The notes under the pieces were generated by a model. That model did not search any database. It was not told the origin of the DNA and was given only the letters and a program-made list of their open reading frames with translations. A program made the translations under genes and the position numbers. DNA of 6,671 nucleotides. It comes from Anaerolineae bacterium (GTDB lineage: Bacteria > Chloroflexota > Anaerolineae > B4-G1 > SLSP01). Shown here piece by piece: positions 1 through 5,429 of the stretch. How positions within the stretch are numbered: position 1 is the stretch's first letter; every line of letters begins with the position of its first letter. Location of the stretch: positions 1 through 6,671 of the forward strand of contig JAGHDT010000091.1 in the NCBI GenBank assembly GCA_021159805.1, in the 5' to 3' direction.

Positions 1-213
1 CAAAGGAGCTGCCTGGAGCATCTTCAGCGCCGGCGGATGTTCCTCGACCAGCCGGTAATCACCGGTGAGGAGGCAAGCATAGCCACTGGCGATATGGAGT
101 GGCTCATCAAGCGTGATGGAAGTCTCGCGAGCAGCGAGTACCACCTGTGCAAAGAAGAGCCAGAGCAGCAGTAACACCAGACTGCGCGACATGCGCGGGT
201 ATTGAAGATCCAT
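1..213 (-). CDS. GT-C membrane glycosyltransferase (PMT/ArnT-like, GT39-type), N-terminal fragment
   Basis: Only the first 71 codons are in the window; the reading frame stays open to the edge. The start matches the N-terminus of polyprenyl-phosphate-sugar-dependent GT-C glycosyltransferases. A short basic N-terminus leads into a hydrophobic helix (about residues 11-28, SLVLLLLWLFFAQVVLAA). The first extracytoplasmic loop follows, with TLDEPLHIASGY (35-45) and then GDYRLVEEHPPALK (51-64). In this family the Asp of the DE pair (D36/E37) is the catalytic base, and EHPP after a GD(Y/F) turn is a common companion motif. The protein would sit in the cytoplasmic membrane and move a sugar from a lipid carrier to a protein, lipid or glycan; the acceptor cannot be told. 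ATG at 213 is chosen because it keeps the whole hydrophobic segment. A second in-frame ATG lies at 192 (Met8). Neither has a Shine-Dalgarno sequence. A promoter lies immediately upstream, so the gene is probably its own transcription unit. Confidence 0.8.
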   Translation of the reverse strand, partial: MDLQYPRMSRSLVLLLLWLFFAQVVLAARETSITLDEPLHIASGYACLLTGDYRLVEEHPPALKMLQAAPL

Positions 214-250
214 ATAGCTCTATTCTAGTGGTGCGTCAAGCTCATGACAA
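211..250 (-). promoter_or_regulatory. sigma-70-like promoter(s) for the glycosyltransferase gene
   Basis: Reading the minus strand, TTGTCA (245-250) is followed by exactly 17 bases and TAGAAT (222-227). Each hexamer has one mismatch to TTGACA/TATAAT. The expected transcription start is near position 215, only about two bases before the ATG at 213, which implies a nearly leaderless mRNA. A second, weaker pair overlaps it: TTGACG (234-239), 17 bases, TATATG (211-216). That pair would start transcription inside the first codons and favour the ATG at 192. Both are predictions from spacing and hexamer match only. Confidence 0.6.
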
Positions 251-299
251 CTCCAACTCACGGATCAAAGGGAACTCAGTACCCGAAACTCACCGCGCA

Positions 300-326
300 A
301 GCCTGGCCCAGTGCCCCCAGGAGGCT
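300..326 (-). terminator. possible weak hairpin terminator after the methyltransferase gene
   Basis: About 16 to 42 bases past the stop of the methyltransferase gene, an inverted repeat can pair 7 bases (AGCCTGG against CCAGGCT) with a 3-base bulge on one arm. There is no T-run after it on the minus strand. It lies between the methyltransferase stop and the next gene's promoter, where a terminator would be expected. The structure is imperfect and may be chance in GC-rich DNA. Confidence 0.25.
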
Positions 327-341
327 CAGCACTTCAGTGAA

Positions 342-890
342 TCAATCCATCCGCATCGCCGACCACTTGAGCGGAATGCGCAACTGCAGCCCGGCTTGCT
401 CCAGCTCCAGAAGCGCGGCTTTGCGCTCTATCCCCCCGCCGTAACCGATGAGCTTGCCGTGGGCCCCCACCACCCTGTGACACGGCAGCACCACGGACAC
501 CGGATTAGCCCCGACGGCCTGGCCCACAGCCCGAGAAGCATTGGATCGGCCCAACACCGTGGCAATTCCGCCATACGTCGTCGTCTGCCCATAGGGAATC
601 TGCTGCAGTTGCAGCCAGACAAGATGCTGAAAATCCGTACCCCGGAGATCAAGGGGCAGGTTGAACCTCTGCAGACGCCGGTTGAAGTAGGCCTGCAGCT
701 GTGTCCGGGCCTCTTCCAGAAGATCTGTCGTCACAGGACTCGGCGTATCGATGCCACAGTTGACCAACCGATGGAGCTCCTTACGCTTGACCGTGTCGCC
801 GAATCCCAGACCACAGAGGCCCTGGTCAGTTGCCCACAGCCAAACCACGCCGAGCGGCGTGTCGGTGAACATAATGTTGGATACTGCCAT
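342..890 (-). CDS. ogt: methylated-DNA--protein-cysteine S-methyltransferase (O6-alkylguanine-DNA alkyltransferase)
   Basis: Suicide DNA-repair protein of 182 residues that moves the alkyl group from O6-alkylguanine (or O4-alkylthymine) in DNA to its own cysteine. The active-site signature is VVLPCHRVVG, with nucleophile C137 and neighbouring His and Arg. Other family landmarks are the helix-turn-helix start IPYGQTTTYGGIA with the Tyr (Y106) that helps flip the base, the Arg finger in SRAVGQAVGANP (R120), and the Glu of GYGGGIERK (E155) that completes the Cys-His-Glu network. Residues 1-75 are the variable N-terminal lobe. The length suits an Ogt/AGT without the Ada regulatory domain. An in-frame ATG at 917 has no ribosome site. 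The ATG at 890 has AGGAGG seven bases upstream, so 890 is the start. It lies 98 bp downstream of the exported metallopeptidase gene, with no strong promoter in the gap, so the two may share a message. Confidence 0.96.
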   Translation of the reverse strand: MAVSNIMFTDTPLGVVWLWATDQGLCGLGFGDTVKRKELHRLVNCGIDTPSPVTTDLLEEARTQLQAYFNRRLQRFNLPLDLRGTDFQHLVWLQLQQIPYGQTTTYGGIATVLGRSNASRAVGQAVGANPVSVVLPCHRVVGAHGKLIGYGGGIERKAALLELEQAGLQLRIPLKWSAMRMD

Positions 891-897
891 CGCTTCG

Positions 898-903
898 CCT
901 CCT
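898..903 (-). promoter_or_regulatory. ribosome binding site deciding the ogt start
   Basis: A perfect AGGAGG on the minus strand lies seven bases before the ATG at 890. It sits inside the longer reading frame that begins at the ATG at 917, which has no such site. This supports the shorter product. Confidence 0.85.
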
Positions 904-988
904 ATCGCAACGGTCATCTGCGCAGTCTAGCCACCAGAGCTCAGTCTTGGCCTATGACCGATCGCACTACCCAGCACAATCAGCGCCA

Positions 989-2818
989 TCAGTCGCTCCA
1001 CGCAGTCCCGACGAGTTCCCAAACACCATCACGCAGTCGGGCCGACAGCACGGACTGCAGAGGCCAGACCTGGCGACTCAGAACATAGACACGAAAGCGA
1101 CCCTTCCCCTCCAAGAGCAGCCGGTATGGCTCCCAACCCCCGGACTGAGCGCGCTCCGTGATAGCCAGCACGTCGGCGACCAGACCTGAACCTCGGGGCC
1201 CCGCCGCCAAAGCCGCCACCAGCTCTGCGTTCAACATGTTCAGCAGCTCCGCGTCGCGCTGTTCCACAGCCTCCTGCGCCATCGCCAGAACCAGCTCAAT
1301 AGCAATAGCCTCAGGTGTACGGGGACGACGTACAAAATCCGCCACAATGCCCATGCGCTCTCCCTCCGCGGGGCTGAAGAGCACCCCCTCAAGAAAGTGC
1401 GCGGCAGGATCATAGGCAGACTGATAGGACCGCATCAGGTCCATCAGCTGGAGCTCCAACTCGACCAACGTCCGGTCTTGCGGTCGCACACCGGCTGCCT
1501 TGAGCCAGGTCTGCCACGCTTGCTCGAAGGTGGCGGCACCATCCTCCGATGCAACGGCATCTGCAGTGTCCGGCGCTATCCCCGTGTCACGAGGATCCAG
1601 CACGGCCACTGCAGCGTCCCATCGCGCCACGTCGTCTCCGATCACATCAGAGGCCGTGCGGCACATGCGCTCCAATGACGACCAGCCGTAATTCTCCACG
1701 AGATACGAGACCATAGCCCCAGCCTCAAGATAGCCTACCTCGTGCTGGTGTGTGTAGAAGTCCTCCACCAGAGTGGCCAGTGGCACATAGGTAGTCGTCA
1801 TGAACAATGCAGCCGCCTTTTCTCGCAGGGGCTCCGGCCTGTAGTGACCACCGGCCAGAAAGACGGCCAGCCCCTCCCTCAGGAGCGCAGGGGCGCCATC
1901 ACAGCCAATCGCGTCATCCAAGCGGTGTGTGAGCTCGTGCCGGAACACCGTGGACAGCGACACCGGTGCGTATCTGCGGTCCGGGTACGAGACGGCCACC
2001 CACTCCGACGAGGCATATCCCCCCTGTCCCACCACGCGGTCGAGCAGATATATATCCACAGGATCATCGGGCTCGCCCAAGCGGGCGGTCACCTCCAAAT
2101 AGGCGTCATCGGCTGTTGCTATGATCGCCTCCAGGTCCCGTTCAGCAGCCGACCCGGTGAGATAGTGCATCGTGAACCCAGCAGTGTCCGTGACCGCCCA
2201 CTGTGCCGCAGGTTCGGGCGGCGAGACAGCCTCACGTGACAAGATGGGCACCGGAATGACGAGCGTGTTGTTGGCAGGATCTGCGTCCGGCACGTCGTCC
2301 GGCAGCTCCAGGGTGAGTGTGATGGGCAGGGAGATCGTCGCAGCAGTCGCAAGGTCCGTCGGCAGCTCGGTGATCCAGTAGAAGCGCGCCTGAGCTGTAT
2401 GGTCCAGCCCCATCAGGCCCACCGGTGCCGAGAAGGTCTCCCCATCCGGCAACGTCATCACCACCGCAGGCGCTGCATCTGCATCGTCCGTCCAGATCAT
2501 GGAGCTGGGCAACAGCGGGTCAACGTCCACAGTCATCCGGTCGCCCTCAAACAGCGGCCACGGCAGGAGCTGAACGTCCTCAGCCCTGAGTTGTGGATCC
2601 GGCTCCGGCGTAGGCGACGGCGTCGGTTGCGGCGTCACTGTGAACGTCGGTGCAGGACGCGGGGTGGATGTAGGTGCCGGCGTGAACGCCGCAGGCTCCG
2701 TCGCCTGGAGCCCTTCGGGTGTGGGCGTTGCCGTAGGTAACCCAACCGGAGCGGTAACCAGAGGCACCCAGGCGCAGGCCAGGCTCACCAGGGCTAGCGC
2801 ACCTATCAGACGCTTCAT
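989..2818 (-). CDS. exported gluzincin-type zinc metallopeptidase (peptidase MA-like, HELTH) with Thr/Pro stalk
   Basis: Predicted secreted or surface-anchored protein of 609 residues. Order: signal sequence MKRLIGALALVSLACA (1-16; cleavage at A-C-A, or lipidation of C15, although S-L-A-C is a poor lipobox); Thr/Pro-rich stalk (about 28-75); a beta-rich CARDB/Ig-like segment (about 85-195) ending in DADPANNTLVIPV; then a metallopeptidase domain (about 205-445). That domain holds HELTH (294-298) and, 16 residues later, ALLREGLAVFLAGG, whose E315 is the likely third zinc ligand. HEXXH followed by (W/L)xxEGxA is typical of peptidase MA-like gluzincins, and the domain closes with the familiar FEQAWQTWL. 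Residues about 502-609 look like a separate small alpha+beta domain, perhaps NTF2/SnoaL-like. The substrate is unknown. The frame can begin at a TTG at 2845, but the ATG at 2818 starts a normal signal peptide and has only a weak GGTGAT upstream. C306 and C386, the two cysteines past the signal, could pair beside the active site. Confidence 0.85.
   Translation of the reverse strand: MKRLIGALALVSLACAWVPLVTAPVGLPTATPTPEGLQATEPAAFTPAPTSTPRPAPTFTVTPQPTPSPTPEPDPQLRAEDVQLLPWPLFEGDRMTVDVDPLLPSSMIWTDDADAAPAVVMTLPDGETFSAPVGLMGLDHTAQARFYWITELPTDLATAATISLPITLTLELPDDVPDADPANNTLVIPVPILSREAVSPPEPAAQWAVTDTAGFTMHYLTGSAAERDLEAIIATADDAYLEVTARLGEPDDPVDIYLLDRVVGQGGYASSEWVAVSYPDRRYAPVSLSTVFRHELTHRLDDAIGCDGAPALLREGLAVFLAGGHYRPEPLREKAAALFMTTTYVPLATLVEDFYTHQHEVGYLEAGAMVSYLVENYGWSSLERMCRTASDVIGDDVARWDAAVAVLDPRDTGIAPDTADAVASEDGAATFEQAWQTWLKAAGVRPQDRTLVELELQLMDLMRSYQSAYDPAAHFLEGVLFSPAEGERMGIVADFVRRPRTPEAIAIELVLAMAQEAVEQRDAELLNMLNAELVAALAAGPRGSGLVADVLAITERAQSGGWEPYRLLLEGKGRFRVYVLSRQVWPLQSVLSARLRDGVWELVGTAWSD
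2594..2737 (-). repeat. low-complexity Thr/Pro-coding stretch (stalk of the metallopeptidase)
   Basis: This stretch encodes residues about 28-75 of the metallopeptidase, with irregular TPTP, TPAP, TPRP, TPQP and TPSP units. The DNA is a degenerate short repeat, seen on the plus strand as repeated ggcg/ggtg/gtcg units. Such stretches act as flexible, often glycosylated spacers between the membrane or wall and a folded domain. They are especially common in Chloroflexota exported proteins. Confidence 0.7.
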
Positions 2819-3075
2819 ATCATCACCACAACACCGCGTAGACAAACAAAGCCATGTGTGTGCGATCTAGAATGAGGGCGAAGATCCAAGAGGGATCGTC
2901 ACCAGGCTATCAGATCGCCCCTCACCCACTCCAAGCCGCGCATTGGCCGTCTTGGCCCTGACGATGATGCGCATAGTGCAACTACGGTCCAAGACTTCTC
3001 CCCGATGACCGAATTGCGCAAATGCGCTGCTCCCATAGAGAATCGCTCTCCGGCTCGTGACCTCAAGCAAGTTGG

Positions 3076-4449
3076 CTAACCGAGCTCCCCAAAGGCAGCC
3101 AGGAAACGGATGACCGTCTCAATCCCTCGATGGAAGTTGGGAATATGCAGCTTCTCGTTGGGCGAATGCAGGCGATCGTCCGGCAGCCCAAACCCCATCA
3201 GCACCGCCTCAATGCCAAGTTCTCGCTGGAACATCGCGACCACGGGGATGGATCCCCCCTCCCGGACGAAGACGGGATCAACACCGAAGGTCTCACTGTA
3301 GGCTTTGAAGGCGGCCCGCATCGCCGCACTCTCCCTATCGACGATGGCACCTTCCCCGCCGTGCAGCACCTTGATCTTGACCGAGACGGAGGGCGGCGCG
3401 ATCGACTGTAAGTAGTCCGCCACCAGCCGGGAGATCTCCTTGTGATCCTGATCCGGCACGAGTCGCATCGAGATCTTGGCGTGTGCCTGGCTGGGCAAGA
3501 CCGTCTTTGCCCCGGGCTCGATGTAGCCACCCCAGATGCCGTTGACATCCAGTGTGGGCCGTGCGGATGCACGTTCGACAATCGTGTAGTCGGGCTCGCC
3601 CCAATCGGTAGCAGCGCCGGCCTCCTCTAGCCACGCCTCGCGATCAAAGGGGATCTTTGCCGAGTCCTGGCGCTCCTCCGGCGAGAGGTCACGCACGCAG
3701 TCGTAGAAACCAGGGATCAGCACGTGACCATCGGGCGCCTGCAGCCGGCTGATCATCCGGCACAGCTCATTGATAGGGTTGTTGACCGCACCACCGTAGA
3801 TCCCCGAGTGCAGATCGTAACTCGGACCGGTGACCGTCACCTCCAGGTAAGCCAGACCGCGCAGCGCATAGACGATACTCGGCAGGTGCTCGGCCAGGAT
3901 GTGAGTGTCCGAGATCAGGGCGACGTCTGCAGCCAGCAGATCCCGATGAGCACGGACAAAGGGGGCGAAACTGGGGCTTCCCGACTCCTCCTCGCCCTCT
4001 ATCAGGCACTTCAGGTTGACCGGAGGCGCTCCCGCCGTGTGCCGGAACGCCTCGGCGGCCTTGACGTGGATGTAGAGCTGGCCCTTATCATCAGAAGCAC
4101 CACGGGCAACCAGGCTGTCGCCCTTGACGGTCGGCTCAAACGGCGGCGAGTCCCACTCATCCAGAGGATCCGGTGGCTGAACATCGTAGTGCCCGTAGAC
4201 CAAGACGGTCGGCGCATTGGGTCCGGCCGCCATCCACTCAGCGTAGACCACGGGGTGTCCGCCCGTAGGCATCACGTCAGCACGCGTGAACCCCGCGGCT
4301 AGGAAACGATCGCGCAGCCAAACCGCGGCAGCTTGGATATCCGCCTCACGCTCGGGCTGCGTGCTGATGCTGGGAATCCTGAGGAACTCTCTCAGTTCTT
4401 CCAGGAAGCGTTCTTGATTCTGTCGTGCGTAGGCAAGTGTGTCGATCAT
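3076..4449 (-). CDS. M20 family metallodipeptidase (CNDP/carnosinase-like)
   Basis: Cytoplasmic di-zinc aminoacyl dipeptidase of 457 residues without a signal peptide. All family landmarks are visible. VYGHYDVQP gives the metal ligand H87 and the Asp D89 next to it. RGASDDKGQ gives the bridging Asp D120. EGEEESGS gives the catalytic Glu/metal Glu pair E154-E155. LISDTH gives D181. DLHSGIYGG, start of the dimerisation (lid) domain, gives H214, which reaches the partner active site in CNDP-type enzymes. The C-terminal HSPNEK gives ligand H428. The pattern and length match the CNDP2/PepV-like dipeptidases of subfamily M20A/F better than DapE or ArgE. It likely cleaves short peptides for amino-acid recycling; the exact dipeptide is unknown. 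A TTG at 4491 would add 14 residues of no family likeness. The ATG at 4449 has a modest AGAGAG a few bases upstream and gives the normal start MIDTLAYARQN. It lies 57 bp after the SRAP gene, so co-transcription is possible. Confidence 0.93.
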   Translation of the reverse strand: MIDTLAYARQNQERFLEELREFLRIPSISTQPEREADIQAAAVWLRDRFLAAGFTRADVMPTGGHPVVYAEWMAAGPNAPTVLVYGHYDVQPPDPLDEWDSPPFEPTVKGDSLVARGASDDKGQLYIHVKAAEAFRHTAGAPPVNLKCLIEGEEESGSPSFAPFVRAHRDLLAADVALISDTHILAEHLPSIVYALRGLAYLEVTVTGPSYDLHSGIYGGAVNNPINELCRMISRLQAPDGHVLIPGFYDCVRDLSPEERQDSAKIPFDREAWLEEAGAATDWGEPDYTIVERASARPTLDVNGIWGGYIEPGAKTVLPSQAHAKISMRLVPDQDHKEISRLVADYLQSIAPPSVSVKIKVLHGGEGAIVDRESAAMRAAFKAYSETFGVDPVFVREGGSIPVVAMFQRELGIEAVLMGFGLPDDRLHSPNEKLHIPNFHRGIETVIRFLAAFGELG

Positions 4450-4470
4450 AGCTTCTCTCTTGATGATTAA

Positions 4471-4493
4471 GGTGGACCAAGTCCGGGTCAACC
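4471..4493 (-). other. imperfect inverted repeat between the SRAP and M20 genes
   Basis: On the minus strand, GGTTGACC and GGTCCACC flank a 7-base loop and can pair at 7 of 8 positions. No T-run follows, so it is not a standard intrinsic terminator. It sits 13 bases past the SRAP stop and 21 bases before the M20 ATG. It could be an attenuating or processing hairpin, an operator, or chance. Confidence 0.35.
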
Positions 4494-4506
4494 TCGCAAG
4501 CAGCCG

Positions 4507-5175
4507 TCAGGCGGCGGCCGCCACGCAGACCGGCGAATCATTGCCTGGACTGTTCACGTATGTGGACACCGGATAAGCAACCATCTCCTCCGCGGGATAG
4601 GGCACCAGCAGATCACTGAACGATCCGGAGCGCTGCTCTGCGGGATCAAGCCAACGGTCATAGGCCTCACGCGGCAGAATCACGGGCATGCGGTTGTGAA
4701 TAGGCTCCAGAAGCGCGTTGGGTTCGGTAGTGATGATGGTAGAGGTGAAGAGCGGCGAATCGTCCGGACGCCACACCTCCCACAGACCGGCGAAGGCGAA
4801 CGGCTCGCCCGACGCTAGCTGAACGTACATCGGCGTCTTGGTGCGCGATCCGGACTCCTTCCGCCATTCGTAGAAACCATCTGCCAGGACCAAACAGCGG
4901 CGACGACGATAGGCCGCGCGATAGGCAGGCTTCTCGGCCACCGTCTCTGCGCGCGCGTTGATCATCCGATTCCCAATCGAGGGGTCTTTGGCCCAGAACG
5001 GCAACAGACCCCAGCGAAACAGCCGCACCTGCTTCAGACCGTCGTTGGGAACGACAGCTACATCCTGGGTTGGAGCAATGTTGTAGCGGGGTGAAAGGAA
5101 CTCAGGGAAGGTCAGGCCCGGGAATGCTTTGACGAGATCGCCGAACTGCAGCCAAAGCGTGAATCGTCCACACAT
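4507..5175 (-). CDS. yedK: SRAP domain abasic-site DNA-protein crosslinking protein (YedK/HMCES family)
   Basis: Protein of 222 residues, the same length as E. coli YedK, covering the full SRAP fold. In this family the N-terminal Met is removed and Cys2 forms a stable thiazolidine crosslink with the open-ring sugar of an abasic site in single-stranded DNA. That shields the site from error-prone bypass and breakage. The landmarks are present: MCGRF with C2, SPRYNIAPTQ, RWGLLPFWA, INARAET with N74, ADGFYEW with E103, and PIHNRMPV with H160. The C-terminus has the usual VNSPGND turn, followed by an alanine-rich tail. The start is secure because Met-Cys must be the first two residues and AGGAGGTG ends five bases before the ATG. 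It lies between two peptidase genes. No lexA, recA or polymerase gene is nearby to show SOS control, although a short dyad lies upstream. Confidence 0.96.
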   Translation of the reverse strand: MCGRFTLWLQFGDLVKAFPGLTFPEFLSPRYNIAPTQDVAVVPNDGLKQVRLFRWGLLPFWAKDPSIGNRMINARAETVAEKPAYRAAYRRRRCLVLADGFYEWRKESGSRTKTPMYVQLASGEPFAFAGLWEVWRPDDSPLFTSTIITTEPNALLEPIHNRMPVILPREAYDRWLDPAEQRSGSFSDLLVPYPAEEMVAYPVSTYVNSPGNDSPVCVAAAA

Positions 5176-5180
5176 ACCGA

Positions 5181-5188
5181 CACCTCCT
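5181..5188 (-). promoter_or_regulatory. strong ribosome binding site of the SRAP gene
   Basis: AGGAGGTG on the minus strand ends five bases before the ATG at 5175. It fixes the Met-Cys start, on which the chemistry of the protein depends, and suggests efficient translation. Confidence 0.85.
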
Positions 5189-5261
5189 CAGCAGACTCAG
5201 TCCAGCAGACGCGGCCACACCGGCAGCCCACCGGTCGCCTACCTCGAGAACCACACCTTGT

Positions 5262-5278
5262 ACTATCGAGCAGATAGT
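5262..5278 (-). promoter_or_regulatory. operator-like dyad, possibly over the -10 of the SRAP promoter
   Basis: A perfect 6-bp inverted repeat (ACTATC, five bases, GATAGT) lies about 86 bp before the SRAP start. On the minus strand its downstream arm GATAGT matches TATAAT at four of six positions. A poor -35 (CTGTCT) sits 17 bases before it. A regulator bound here would overlap such a promoter. It does not match the E. coli or Bacillus LexA box. This is a prediction from symmetry only. Confidence 0.3.
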
Positions 5279-5316
5279 CGGGCTAGACAGCCAGACCTAC
5301 ATAGGATCTGCATATA

Positions 5317-5346
5317 GGCCGGGCTCCCCTTCGACCACGCCCGGCC
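5317..5346 (-). terminator. GC-rich hairpin, probable terminator of the M23 peptidase gene
   Basis: GGCCGGGC and GCCCGGCC form a perfect 8-bp stem around a 14-base loop, beginning 83 bases past the M23 stop codon. On the minus strand it is followed by TATATGC rather than a run of T, so it is not a textbook intrinsic terminator. It separates the M23 gene from the SRAP gene and its likely promoter region, which is where transcription should end. Confidence 0.5.
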
Positions 5347-5429
5347 ATCTGATGGAAGCACCTGGTTTGCAGCAGCATAGTGACTCAAACATAGTCGTGC
5401 GCGTAAGTGAACACAGGCTCTGCACAACG

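Noticed and set aside
929..988. Tiny minus-strand frame of about 20 codons whose ATG overlaps the metallopeptidase stop (TGATG)
   Set aside because: The overlap looks like translational coupling, but the product is too short and has no recognisable feature or ribosome site of its own.
147..1088. Long plus-strand open frame (313 codons) over the ogt gene
   Set aside because: It is antisense to a secure ogt gene, its product has no recognisable domain and an odd Arg/His/Gln-rich composition, and GC-rich DNA commonly gives such shadow frames.
2399..2740. Plus-strand Arg-rich open frame
   Set aside because: It is the complement of the Thr/Pro-coding stalk. The arginine richness is a by-product of that low-complexity DNA.
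2819..3075. 257-bp gap with a possible 67-codon minus-strand frame, small palindromes (for example GCGCATTTGCGC near 3016-3027) and a GATCC/GGATC dyad (2883-2897)
   Set aside because: The frame starts at a TTG without a ribosome site and its product resembles nothing I know. The palindromes are short, no T-run follows them, and no promoter with good hexamers and spacing was found.
4450..4500. TTGACC (4486-4491) as a -35 for the M20 gene
   Set aside because: The sequences at 15 to 17 bases spacing (TTAATC, TAATCA) match the -10 consensus poorly, so a separate M20 promoter is not supported.
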